In this document: positions 15,387 through 23,622 of the stretch, in pieces
How positions within the stretch are numbered: position 1 is the stretch's first letter
Layout of the letters: each line of letters begins with the position of its first letter
Assembly (NCBI GenBank): GCA_005889405.1
Contig: VBFY01000026.1
Span: 1-40,535, forward strand
Origin: Chloroflexota bacterium
Lineage (GTDB): Bacteria > Chloroflexota > Limnocylindria > P2-11E
DNA: 40,535 nucleotides
Direction: 5' to 3'
Translations under genes and position numbers: made by a program
The notes under the pieces: generated by a model
Told to the model about the DNA's origin: nothing
The model's database searches: none
Seen by the model: only the letters and a program-made list of their open reading frames with translations

Positions 15387-18185
15387 ATGGCCATCACCGC
15401 GCTACCGCAGCCGTCCGTCTCCGCGCCGGCGCCACGCAAAGGCCTCCGCCTCGAGCGCTACTTCACCCACGAGGGCGTACACCCGTACGACGAGATCGAA
15501 TGGGAGCTCCGCGATGCGGTGATCCCGGGCGACGGCGGCAACGTCTTCGAGCAACGAGGCGTCGAGGTCCCGAAGTTCTGGTCCGCGACCGCGACGAACG
15601 TTGTCGCCTCGAAGTACTTCCGCGGCAAGCTCACCTCGCCGGAGCGCGAGTGGAGCGTGAAGCAGATGGTCGACCGCGTCGTCGACCGGATCACCACATG
15701 GGGGATCGAGGGCGATTACTTCGCGAGCGACAACGACGCGCAGATCTTCAATCACGAGCTGAAGCACCTCATGGTCAATCAGCACGCGTCGTTCAACTCA
15801 CCCGTGTGGTTCAACATCGGCGTTGACGGAGCCGTCCAACAAGCGGCGGCATGCTACATCCTCGCAGTCGAGGACGACATGCATTCGATCCTCGATTGGT
15901 TCAAGAACGAAGGCGTCATTTTCAAGGGCGGCTCAGGTTCGGGCATCAACGTGTCGCGCATTCGCTCGAGCAAGGAGCAGCTCTCAGGTGGTGGCTGGGC
16001 GTCGGGGCCAGTGTCGTTCATGCGCGGCGCGGATTCAGTGGCCGGATCCATCAAGTCCGGTGGGACCACGCGGCGCGCGGCAAAGATGGTCGTGCTCGAC
16101 AGCGACCACCCCGACATCCATGAGTTCATCTGGTGCAAGGCGAAGGAAGAGAAGAAGGCCTGGGCTCTCGGGGAAATGGGCTACGACATGAGCCTCAATG
16201 GCGAGGCGTGGCACTCGATCCAGTTCCAGAACGCCAACAACTCCGTGCGCGCCACCGACGATTTCATGAAGAGCGTGGTCGCCGGGGAGCCGTGGAATCT
16301 CACCGCGCGCACCGACGGCCAGGTGCTGGAGACCGTGAACGCGCGCGCGCTGCTGCGCGAGATCTCGGAAGCGACGTGGCAGTGCGGTGATCCGGGCATG
16401 CAGTTCGACACCACGATCAACGACTGGCACACGAGCCCAGTGTCGGGTCGCATCAACGGTTCGAATCCGTGCAGTGAATACATGAGCATCGACGACTCCG
16501 CCTGCAACCTCGCCTCGCTCAACCTCATGCGGTTCCTGCACGCCGACGGCGAGTTTGACGTCGCGCGTTTCGCCCGCGCCGTCGACGTCGTGTTCACCGC
16601 GCAGGAGATCCTCGTGGGTTCGTCGGACTATCCGACGCCGGCGATCACAGCGAACGCGAAGAGCCATCGCCAGCTCGGACTCGGTTACGCGAACCTCGGT
16701 GCACTGCTCATGCAGCGCGGTCTCGCGTACGACTCGAACGAGGGTCGCGCCTACGCGGCGTCGATCACGGCGCTCATGACCGGCGAGGCCTACGCGCAGT
16801 CGGCACGGCTGGCCGCCGCAGTAGGGCCGTACGAGGCGTACCCGAAGAACAAGAGCGCGCACGACCGCGTCATGGAGAAGCATCGCGCGGCGGCGTACCG
16901 GATCATCGCCGACCTCGTGCCGCCGACGCTGCTCTCCGCCGCGCGTCAAGCGTGGGACGACGCGGTCTCTCTCGGTAAGACCACCGGATACCGGAACGCG
17001 CAGGCCAGCGTCCTCGCACCCACGGGGACGATTAGTTTCATGATGGATTGCGACACGACCGGCGTTGAGCCGGACATCGCGCTCGTGAAGTACAAGCGGC
17101 TCGTCGGTGGCGGGATGCTGAAGCTCGTCAATGGCACAGTCCCCGCCGCGCTGCGGCGTCTGGGATACACCGAGACCGCCGGGTCAGCGATCACCACGTA
17201 CATCGAGCAGCTGGGCACGATCGAGGGGGCGCCGGGTCTGAAGGACGAGCACCTCGACGTGTTCGACTGCGCGTTCAAGCCGCAGAACGGCCAGCGCTCG
17301 ATCAGCCACATGGGCCACATCAAGATGATGGGCGCGGTCCAGCCCTTCATCTCCGGCGCCATCAGCAAGACCGTGAACCTGCCGGAGACCGCGACCGTCG
17401 AGGACGTCGCCGACGCGTACCTCGAGGCCTGGAAGCACGGCGTGAAGGCGATCGCGATCTACCGAGACGGCAGCAAGAAGGTCCAGCCGCTGTCGGTGAA
17501 CGCCGACGCGAGCAACACCAAGAAGGTCGCGGAGTCGGTCGTCACGGTCGAGCGGATCGTCGAGGTGAACCGGCCGCAGCGGCGTCGGCTTCCGGATACG
17601 CGCGACTCGCTGACGCACAAGTTTTCGATCGAGGGGCATGAGGGCTACATCACCGTCGGAAAGTTCGGCGACGGTACGCCGGGTGAGCTCTTCGTCACGA
17701 TGGCAAAAGAGGGCTCGACCCTGTCCGGGATGATGGACGCGTTCGCGACGAGCGTCTCACTTCTCTTCCAGTACGGAGTTCCGCTTTCGCATCTGGTCGA
17801 GAAGTTCGGGTACATGCGCTTCGAGCCCTCGGGCTGGACCGGCAATCCCGAGATCGGGATGGCGAAGTCGATCGTCGACTACGTCTTCCGCTGGCTCGGT
17901 CACCGCTTCCTCAGCGCCGACGAGAAGACGTACATGGGTCTCACGCGGACGAGCGAGATCATCGCCGACCCGATCGCGCAGCAAGAGCGTCTCGAGCAGA
18001 TCGTCTCGATCACGCCACCGCCGATCACCGAGAACTTCACCATCGCGAGCCCGTCCCCCGCTCGGGGGATGCGGCTCAATTCGACACCCGATGCACCGCC
18101 GTGTCCTCGCTGTGGTTGGCTCACGGTGCGAAGCGGCACCTGCCACAAGTGCGAGAACTGCGGGGAAACCACCGGGTGCTCATAA
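15387..18185 (+). CDS. nrdJ: Adenosylcobalamin-dependent (class II) ribonucleotide reductase
   Basis: 932 residues from ATG 15387. A longer in-frame GTG at 15219 would cross the leader in a different context and is not supported. The enzyme reduces ribonucleotides to deoxyribonucleotides for DNA synthesis using B12, without need of oxygen. Recognisable parts are the N-terminal segment with NQHASFNSPVWFN, the substrate-site cysteine region NPCSEYMSIDDSACNLASLN, the barrel signature LAPTGTISFMMDCDTTGVEP, and a C-terminal domain ending in CPRCGWLTVRSGTCHKCENC, whose Cys pairs act in redox relay or zinc binding. The length fits the long NrdJ form found in many bacteria. Regulation combines the promoter palindrome, the leader hairpins and the upstream ORF; no cobalamin riboswitch is visible. 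Confidence 0.97.
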   Translation: MAITALPQPSVSAPAPRKGLRLERYFTHEGVHPYDEIEWELRDAVIPGDGGNVFEQRGVEVPKFWSATATNVVASKYFRGKLTSPEREWSVKQMVDRVVDRITTWGIEGDYFASDNDAQIFNHELKHLMVNQHASFNSPVWFNIGVDGAVQQAAACYILAVEDDMHSILDWFKNEGVIFKGGSGSGINVSRIRSSKEQLSGGGWASGPVSFMRGADSVAGSIKSGGTTRRAAKMVVLDSDHPDIHEFIWCKAKEEKKAWALGEMGYDMSLNGEAWHSIQFQNANNSVRATDDFMKSVVAGEPWNLTARTDGQVLETVNARALLREISEATWQCGDPGMQFDTTINDWHTSPVSGRINGSNPCSEYMSIDDSACNLASLNLMRFLHADGEFDVARFARAVDVVFTAQEILVGSSDYPTPAITANAKSHRQLGLGYANLGALLMQRGLAYDSNEGRAYAASITALMTGEAYAQSARLAAAVGPYEAYPKNKSAHDRVMEKHRAAAYRIIADLVPPTLLSAARQAWDDAVSLGKTTGYRNAQASVLAPTGTISFMMDCDTTGVEPDIALVKYKRLVGGGMLKLVNGTVPAALRRLGYTETAGSAITTYIEQLGTIEGAPGLKDEHLDVFDCAFKPQNGQRSISHMGHIKMMGAVQPFISGAISKTVNLPETATVEDVADAYLEAWKHGVKAIAIYRDGSKKVQPLSVNADASNTKKVAESVVTVERIVEVNRPQRRRLPDTRDSLTHKFSIEGHEGYITVGKFGDGTPGELFVTMAKEGSTLSGMMDAFATSVSLLFQYGVPLSHLVEKFGYMRFEPSGWTGNPEIGMAKSIVDYVFRWLGHRFLSADEKTYMGLTRTSEIIADPIAQQERLEQIVSITPPPITENFTIASPSPARGMRLNSTPDAPPCPRCGWLTVRSGTCHKCENCGETTGCS

Positions 18186-18236
18186 CTCCCTAAGACAGGC
18201 TCTGGCCGGCCCGCCCGCTGGCCAGTCCGCCTTGAT

Positions 18237-18279
18237 GGCCCGGCACTCCCTGCTCCCCTGGGGTGCCGGGCCTTCTTTT
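18237..18279 (+). terminator. Intrinsic terminator of nrdJ
   Basis: ggcccggcac (18237-18246) pairs perfectly with gtgccgggcc (18263-18272), a 10-bp stem with a 16-nt loop, followed at once by ttcttttt. It lies 52 bp after the nrdJ stop. Confidence 0.95.
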
Positions 18280-18439
18280 TGTGTTTTTGTGACACAACTG
18301 TCATCTGGACCACAAATTGCGTACGAGTTGCTGGTTACAAATCTGACGCGGATTGAAAGGAACGAAGCGACCCTTTCGTTCGTCTCTTCAGAATGAATTC
18401 AGGGTGCTGGTGGGGCACCAGATCGAGAGGCTTCCCGGC

Positions 18440-20245
18440 ATGGCAGTAGCCGCCAGAGACCGTGATCGCGGCGCGCGACGAAGCCTCTCGCTGAGGTTCG
18501 TGCTGCTCCCGCTCTCGATCGTGGCCGCTGCTGCGGCGATCGTGTTCGCGGCTCCTTACCTGTACGCGGAGCGAGCGCTTCCCGGCGTGACCGTCGCGGG
18601 CGTGCACGTCGGCTCGCTGGAAGCCGCATCAATCCGCGATCGACTCGACAGCGAGCTCACGCGACCATGGGCCGAGCGCGCCGTGGTCGCGGTGTACGAC
18701 GGCCAGACCTGGCGCACGACCAACGGAGACCTCGCCGTGTCACCGGACGTCGACACCGCCATCGCGACTGCGGTCGCTTACGGCAAGACGGGTTCGTTCA
18801 TGGAGCGCGCCAACGCCTGGGTCGACGCGCTGCGCGGCGAGGCGCAGATCCCGCTAGCGCTGCGGGCACAGGGCGACGCACTCGACCGGTGGGTCGCCAG
18901 TGTTGCCGCCGCTGTCGATCGCCGCGCGGTCTCCGGTGAGATCACGCTGAGCGCGAAGGGCCTGACGTTCACCGATCCAGTCCTCGGCCGCGAGCTCGAC
19001 CGCGTCGCGGCGACCGACTCGGTGCTTGCGGCGCCGACCCTCGATGACCGTGAGATCGACCTGCATGTTCGCGCGATCTACCCCGCCGTGGACGAGTCAG
19101 GCTATCGCGACGCCGTTGCCCGCGCCACCGCGGTCGTGACGCCGCTCGAGGTGACCGTCGAGGATCGACGGATCGCCGAAGACGCTGCGGCTCTGTCGAC
19201 ACTGCTCTCGATCGAGCGCGTCGCGGCGCGGCCAGGCGATCTACCGGCTCTTCCGGTCGACGCGCTCGCTCCGGCCGCGCGCTACCGGTACGTCGTGTCA
19301 CTGAAACAGGATCGTTTGAAGGACTGGGTGACCGCGGTTGCCGCCAAGCTCGATCGTCCGGCGTTCAGCGCGCGCTACGCGGTGAATCCCGACGGCATCG
19401 CGTCGGTCGTACCCGGAGCCACCGGCATCCGCGTCTCACAGGACAAGCTCATCGCGCAGCTCACGACGGACCTCCTTAGTGCGGCCGTCGGCACGCGCAA
19501 CGTCGCGGTGCCCGCGGCCATCGACACGCCGGCATTCTCGACCGAGCAGGCGAATTCGTGGCTGCCAAAGATCTCGCGCACGTCCGAGTACACGACCTAC
19601 TACCCATCGAATCCCTCGCGGCACGCGAACATCTCGACGGGGTCGTCGCAGTTCGACGGGATCGTGATCCTTCCGGGCCAGACCTTCTCGTTTTGGGAGC
19701 TGCTCGGGCCGGTGACGGTCGAGCGCGGCTACGCGTACGCCGGCGCGATCATCAATAACCGCTCCGACGAGAACGTCATCGGCGGGGGCCTCTGCCAAGT
19801 GTCGACGACGATGTTCAACGCAGTCTCGAGGCTTGGGTACGAGATCGTCGAGCGACACGCGCACGGTTATCTCATCGACCGCTATCCGCTTGGCCTCGAC
19901 GCAGCGGTGTTCGAACCGGGCGTGGACTTCAAGTGGAAGAACGACACCGAGGCGCCCGTCTTCCTGTGGTCGTGGAACGACCTCAACAGCGTGAGCTTCG
20001 ATGTGTGGAGCGTGCCCACCGGCCGCACCGTGAGCTTCAGTGCACCGGTGCAGAGCAACTTCGTGGACGTGCCTGCAGATCAGCCCGCGGATCCCGCGTT
20101 CATTCCCGGCTCAAAGGTCGCGGGACGCGACGTGGTCCGCACGCGCACGGTGTACGACGGCGGAAAGGTCTTGCATCTGGACACGTACTTCAGCCACTAC
20201 GCGCCGGTGTGGGGTGGACCTGTGGCCGCGACGCCGACGCCATGA
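18440..20245 (+). CDS. VanW-family membrane-anchored cell-wall protein
   Basis: About 601 residues from ATG 18440, with gagagg at 18425-18430; the frame is open from ATG 18353, but the added residues are charged and lack a family feature. A membrane anchor lies at ~20-42 (FVLLPLSIVAAAAAIVFAAP). Then comes ~300 residues with two copies of a peptidoglycan-binding-like (PG_binding_4) domain. The VanW domain follows, with TGSSQFDGIVILPGQTFSFW, GAIINN and the hallmark IGGGLCQVSTTMFNA. A short G5-like beta region and Pro-rich end close the protein. VanW proteins are found at the cell surface and are linked to glycopeptide resistance loci, but their biochemical role is not settled. Upstream (18360-18381) is a 7-bp hairpin of unknown role. 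Confidence 0.9.
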   Translation: MAVAARDRDRGARRSLSLRFVLLPLSIVAAAAAIVFAAPYLYAERALPGVTVAGVHVGSLEAASIRDRLDSELTRPWAERAVVAVYDGQTWRTTNGDLAVSPDVDTAIATAVAYGKTGSFMERANAWVDALRGEAQIPLALRAQGDALDRWVASVAAAVDRRAVSGEITLSAKGLTFTDPVLGRELDRVAATDSVLAAPTLDDREIDLHVRAIYPAVDESGYRDAVARATAVVTPLEVTVEDRRIAEDAAALSTLLSIERVAARPGDLPALPVDALAPAARYRYVVSLKQDRLKDWVTAVAAKLDRPAFSARYAVNPDGIASVVPGATGIRVSQDKLIAQLTTDLLSAAVGTRNVAVPAAIDTPAFSTEQANSWLPKISRTSEYTTYYPSNPSRHANISTGSSQFDGIVILPGQTFSFWELLGPVTVERGYAYAGAIINNRSDENVIGGGLCQVSTTMFNAVSRLGYEIVERHAHGYLIDRYPLGLDAAVFEPGVDFKWKNDTEAPVFLWSWNDLNSVSFDVWSVPTGRTVSFSAPVQSNFVDVPADQPADPAFIPGSKVAGRDVVRTRTVYDGGKVLHLDTYFSHYAPVWGGPVAATPTP

Positions 20246-20354
20246 TCGCGCGCGTTTTTTAGCGCCGGCCACACGCGACCGCGCCGCGACGAAAGCTCCC
20301 CCGTGCGGGTGACTACCCGAGATAACGGGCAGACAAGCAAGGCGTTAGACGACC

Positions 20355-21329
20355 GTGGTGGGAGCAAGCCGCCCAGAGAAGCTGGATCGCCTCATCGAGA
20401 ACGTCGCACGTGGGGAGCGGGAACTGGCGTCGATTCACGACGCGAAACTTCGCGAGGCCGTGCGCGTTGCGCTTCGTATACATATGAACGCGCAGAGCGG
20501 ACTCGACGCCCTCGCGCGCGAACGGATGCGGAGCCGCGTGCTCGGTTCTCTGCGACCGCGCCGCCCCACGTTCGCGGATCGCGCCTTGGTCGCCTTCGAG
20601 GTGCTCGCCAAGCCGGCGCCGTATGCGGTGCGCGTGATCGCGATCGGCGCGCTTTGCATCGCGACCATCGCCGGCGCGACGGTTGCGGGCGCGGACACGC
20701 TTCCCGACGATCCCCTCTATTCGCTCAAGCTCGCGGGAGAAGATCTTCGTCTCACCTTCGCGCTCAGCGCGAACGATCGTGCCTCCGTTCAGCTTTCGAT
20801 CGCCGAGCATCGCCTCGCGGAGGCTGAAGCGCTCGCGACGAACGGCCGAGACGAAGACGCGCTCGTCGCGTCGAGCACGTACTCGCAGCAGATCGCCGAG
20901 GCGGCCGCTGAATTGGCCGAGCTCGAGGAGCTGCAACCCGAAGTGGTTGCGCTCGCCGCCCAGCTGGACGATCGCTTCAACGAACAGCGCTCACGCGTGC
21001 AGCTGCTCGCCACCAAGTTGTCGGCGGATCCCGCCACGGTGCGCGCGTCGCGGATCCTCCAGGTCGTAGCCGCGCCGACGCTCGCGCCCGGCCTCTCCGG
21101 CGTGCAGCGCATCGCGGAGACGGCTGCCGGGGTCGCCGAGGACCTCGCCTCGCAGACGACGCTCGCGGCGGCGCCGCGCGCCAGCCCGCAGCCGCGCGCG
21201 GCCCGAGCCGCCGAGGTCGTGCGTCGCAATGCGGAGCAGGCGCGCGCGGCGGCGGAGCGGGCGAAGAAGAACGCGAAGAACAAGAACGGCGATAACAAGG
21301 CGTCGGAAGAGCGCGGCGACCGCGACTGA
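20355..21329 (+). CDS. DUF5667-like membrane protein
   Basis: 324 residues from GTG 20355. The N-terminal ~85 residues are soluble and charged. One transmembrane segment (VIAIGALCIATIAGATVAGA) follows. Right after it comes DTLPDDPLYSLKLAGEDLRL, the typical start of DUF5667, then a long helical, Ala/Glu-rich region and a basic C-terminal tail (ERAKKNAKNKNGDNKASE). Family members often accompany sigma-factor or anti-sigma genes in Actinobacteria and Chloroflexota, but no such gene is adjacent here. The upstream 100 bp contain several short cccg/cggg inverted repeats and no clear Shine-Dalgarno. The function is unknown. The gene converges with the CinA-like gene. Confidence 0.75.
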   Translation: MVGASRPEKLDRLIENVARGERELASIHDAKLREAVRVALRIHMNAQSGLDALARERMRSRVLGSLRPRRPTFADRALVAFEVLAKPAPYAVRVIAIGALCIATIAGATVAGADTLPDDPLYSLKLAGEDLRLTFALSANDRASVQLSIAEHRLAEAEALATNGRDEDALVASSTYSQQIAEAAAELAELEELQPEVVALAAQLDDRFNEQRSRVQLLATKLSADPATVRASRILQVVAAPTLAPGLSGVQRIAETAAGVAEDLASQTTLAAAPRASPQPRAARAAEVVRRNAEQARAAAERAKKNAKNKNGDNKASEERGDRD

Positions 21330-21416
21330 GCCTGGCGCGGCTCTCCTCGGTTGACATGCGGAGCGGGAGACCTCTCTCGCTCGAAAACGGCCTTCGCCTT
21401 CTCCGCTATCTCCTCA

Positions 21417-22538
21417 TCAGTCTTGGATCGCCCGGCGGAGCAGGTCGAGGGCAGCGAGCAGCGCGCGGCGGCGTCCCTCGACGGGCGATCCGAAACGGAT
21501 CGTCGCGCTGCGCGGACGGTCGGGCGTCCAGATCCGCAGCTCCGCACTCTGTTCGCCGTAAGGCACCACGAGACGCACCTCAGGCGCCGGCCGGAGATCA
21601 TCGAGCAGACGGGTGAGCTCGTCGGCCTTCGCCATCGGACGCACGAAGCCCCGGGCGTACCAGGAGGCCGATTCCGGCGACTCGGCGAGCGCGCGCGCCA
21701 CATCGCCGCCTGACAGCGACTCGGCCGTCGCGAGCTGCCAGCCGCGCTGGCTCAGGCCATGTCCGATGACCGCTCCGAGCGTCTCGTCATCGGCCCCCCA
21801 CACGTACCGACCGAGTCGCTCGCGCACCAACGCCTCCATGCCCGCGATGCGTCCGTCCATCGTCGCGGCATCGGCGTCCTTATCGGTGATCCGCACGTGA
21901 ACACCGTCGTTCTTCGCCTTCGTCACGACCGTTGGCGCTGTCGAACGGACGAGCTCACCCAGGGCCTCTTCTGCCAGCGACTCGCCGATGCCGAGCAGCT
22001 TGAGTGTTCGCGACCGCAGCACCGCGCCCGCGGCGAGCGTCGGCTCGACGTGGTGTTCCCACATGTAAGTCATCTCGCGCGGCACACCAGGCATCGCGAC
22101 GATCCGCTTGTCGCCCTTGCGCACATCCCAACCGGGCGCCGTGCCGTTCGGATTCGGCAGCGCGCGCGCTGACGGAATGAGCCAGGCCTGCTTGCGGTTG
22201 CGCTCCGGCATCTGAATACCGCGGCCAGCGAACCATTCGCGCAGCTCGCGTTCGAGGGTCACATCCACGACGGGCTCCTCCTCGAGGACGGCGGCGATGG
22301 TCTCGCGGGTGAGATCGTCCTCGGTCGGTCCAAGACCGCCGGTAGAGATGACGAGGTCCGAGCGACCAAGCGCTCGCTCCAGCGTTTCCCGGCAGCGCGC
22401 GGGGTTATCACCGACAGTCGAGATGTACAGGCAGTCGATGCCGAGATCGGCGAGGCGGCTGGCGAGGTATTGCGCGTTCGTGTCGACGATCTGACCGAGG
22501 AGGAGCTCGGTACCGATAGAAAGGATCTCGGCGCGCAC
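21417..22538 (-). CDS. cinA: CinA-like protein with degenerate C-terminal amidase domain
   Basis: 373 residues from GTG 22538, placed 7 nt after a near-perfect aaggaggtga; an in-frame start further upstream would run through that site. The N-terminal MoCF/COG1058 domain (1-~170) is well kept: AEILSIGTELLLGQIVDTNA, STGGLGPTEDDLTRE, MPGVPREM. It is followed by the central KH-like region. In the C-terminal PncC-type domain the serine motif survives as TAESLSGG. The usual Tyr/Lys segment is altered (ARGFVRPMAKADE), and the AVTGIAGPGG-like stretch and ~50 following residues are replaced by a short unrelated end. Canonical CinA recycles pyridine nucleotides (ADP-ribose pyrophosphatase plus NMN amidase); here the amidase activity is doubtful. 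Confidence 0.88.
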   Translation of the reverse strand: MRAEILSIGTELLLGQIVDTNAQYLASRLADLGIDCLYISTVGDNPARCRETLERALGRSDLVISTGGLGPTEDDLTRETIAAVLEEEPVVDVTLERELREWFAGRGIQMPERNRKQAWLIPSARALPNPNGTAPGWDVRKGDKRIVAMPGVPREMTYMWEHHVEPTLAAGAVLRSRTLKLLGIGESLAEEALGELVRSTAPTVVTKAKNDGVHVRITDKDADAATMDGRIAGMEALVRERLGRYVWGADDETLGAVIGHGLSQRGWQLATAESLSGGDVARALAESPESASWYARGFVRPMAKADELTRLLDDLRPAPEVRLVVPYGEQSAELRIWTPDRPRSATIRFGSPVEGRRRALLAALDLLRRAIQD

Positions 22539-22634
22539 TCGCTCACCTCCTTGCTCGTGGTGCTGGCACGCCACTTGCTCTCGCAACAAGCGACAACTCA
22601 AGAAATCCCAACCCTTCCCTTCCTCACCACGAGA

Positions 22635-22656
22635 CCCCGCCGAAAGGCGGGGTTTT
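22635..22656 (+). terminator. Intrinsic terminator-like hairpin between divergent genes
   Basis: ccccgcc-gaaa-ggcgggg (22635-22652) is a 7-bp GC stem with a GAAA tetraloop followed by tttt. On the plus strand it has no annotated gene in front of it: cinA reads away to the left and the zinc-ribbon gene starts at 22725. It could end a short plus-strand transcript or attenuate transcription of the downstream gene. Confidence 0.7.
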
Positions 22657-22724
22657 GTGGCTCTAGGGGGTCGGGGGGCCTAGGGTACGATGCCTCGGTC
22701 CGAGACCGTCGTGGAGGTGAGGTC

Positions 22725-22868
22725 GTGGCGAACGGCTATTGCGTCAAGTGCAAGGCCTCGCGCGAGATCAAGGACGCGAAACCGATCACGATGAAGAACG
22801 GGCGGCCCGCCACGCAGGGCTCCTGCCCGGTCTGCGGAACCAAGATCTTCAAGATCGGCGCGGCCTAG
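22725..22868 (+). CDS. DUF5679 zinc-ribbon protein
   Basis: 47 residues from GTG 22725, with ggaggtgagg at 22713-22722. Two CxxC pairs (CVKCK and CPVCGT) flank a middle with DAKPITMKNGRPA, which is the DUF5679 pattern. It should bind one zinc ion. Members are common in Chloroflexota and often encoded near informational genes. The role is unknown. A -10-like tacgat (22686-22691) lies upstream. The CBS gene follows after 39 bp and probably shares the transcript. Confidence 0.85.
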   Translation: MANGYCVKCKASREIKDAKPITMKNGRPATQGSCPVCGTKIFKIGAA

Positions 22869-22907
22869 TTCCTGCTGCCGGCCGAGTGGTCGGAGGTGCG
22901 CGCGAAA

Positions 22908-23351
22908 ATGAAGGTCAAGGATCTGATGACCCCGAACCCTGCGGTCGTTCGGCCCGAGGACAGCACGTCGCAGGCGGCGACGCTCATGAAGCAACAGGAC
23001 TGCGGCGCGATCCCGGTCGTCTCGGATGGGGGAATGCTGGTCGGCATCGTCACCGACCGCGACATCGTCGTACGCGTCGTGGCGGCGGGCAAGGACCCCA
23101 AAGTGACGCCCGTGTCCACGGCAATGAGCGCCGATCCGGTCACGCTCTCGCCAGATTCGAGCGCGGATGAAGCCGAGAAGGTCATGGCTGACCGCCAGGT
23201 CCGGCGTCTACCCGTCGTAGAAGACGGACATCTCGTCGGCATCCTTGTGACCGCGCAGCTGGCTCGACGCGGGAACGCGAGTGAGGTCGGCGAGACCATC
23301 AAGGGAATCAGCGAACCGAAGAGCGGACGAGGATCGCACGCGCGCGGCTGA
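22908..23351 (+). CDS. CBS-domain pair protein
   Basis: 147 residues from ATG 22908; a GTG at 22896 is possible but overlaps the ggagg (22892-22896) that best serves as ribosome binding site. The whole protein is a Bateman module of two CBS repeats: KVKDLMTPNPAVVRPEDS ... IPVVSDGGMLVGIVTDRD and MSADPVTLSPDSS ... LPVVEDGHLVGILVTAQL. CBS pairs bind adenine nucleotides and act as energy or ionic sensors, usually through partner proteins. A short basic tail follows. It is likely soluble. Confidence 0.92.
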   Translation: MKVKDLMTPNPAVVRPEDSTSQAATLMKQQDCGAIPVVSDGGMLVGIVTDRDIVVRVVAAGKDPKVTPVSTAMSADPVTLSPDSSADEAEKVMADRQVRRLPVVEDGHLVGILVTAQLARRGNASEVGETIKGISEPKSGRGSHARG

Positions 23352-23363
23352 TCCGTCGCGCAG

Positions 23364-23389
23364 TTCTCCACATATCCACATCGTCCACA
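23364..23389 (+). repeat. Three DnaA-box-like TCCACA repeats
   Basis: TTCTCCACA (23364-23372), ATATCCACA (23372-23380) and TCGTCCACA (23381-23389) lie head to tail. The middle one matches the DnaA box TTATCCACA at 8 of 9 positions, the first also at 8, and the last at 7. No dnaA, dnaN or AT-rich unwinding region is near, so an origin is unlikely; a DnaA-titrating or regulatory site is possible. Confidence 0.4.
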
Positions 23390-23406
23390 ACGACCTGCTG
23401 GTCGTT
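23389..23406 (+). terminator. Hairpin after the CBS gene
   Basis: aacgacc-tgct-ggtcgtt is a perfect 7-bp stem with a 4-nt loop, 37 bp behind the CBS stop. A second GC hairpin (tgcgcg-aag-cgcgca) follows ~10 bp later. Only a short tt tract follows, so termination efficiency is uncertain. Confidence 0.45.
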
Positions 23407-23476
23407 AGTGCGGCCTGCGCGAAGCGCGCACGCCGAGCAGATGAGCGCAGCCAGCGGCTACGCGACTACCATTTGA

Positions 23477-23550
23477 ACGGGCCAGTAGCTCAGCGGTAGA
23501 GCAGGGGACTCTTAATCCCTTGGTCGTGGGTTCGAATCCCTCCTGGCTCA
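23477..23550 (+). tRNA. tRNA-Lys (anticodon CUU)
   Basis: The acceptor arm gggccag pairs with ctggctc (one G-U), the D-arm reads gctcagcggtagagc, and the anticodon loop ctcttaa carries CTT at the centre of a ggga/tccc stem. The T-loop ttcgaat is normal. The T-stem gtggg/ccctc contains one T-T mismatch. The discriminator base is A and CCA is not encoded. An IS element begins three bases after the discriminator base. Confidence 0.95.
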
Positions 23551-23553
23551 CAG

Positions 23554-23596
23554 TGTGGTGTGTCGAGACATCGGCGACGATGTGTCGAGACATCGG
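23554..23596. repeat. Left end of the IS481-family element
   Basis: It starts tgtgg and holds two direct 16-bp copies of tgtgtcgagacatcgg with a 22-bp period. The right end, read in the other direction, shares tgtgg, then gacatcggcgac, and further in tgtgtcaagacatcggagac. Confidence 0.8.
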
Positions 23597-23622
23597 AGAC
23601 CGATTCGCGCGCATCGTAGAGC

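Noticed and set aside
21356-21390. Bidirectional terminator between the DUF5667 and cinA genes
   Set aside because: A 9-bp imperfect stem (agcgggaga/tctctcgct) exists, but no T-tract follows on either strand.
23364-23406. Replication origin
   Set aside because: DnaA-like boxes are few, no AT-rich unwinding element is present, and no origin-associated genes are near.
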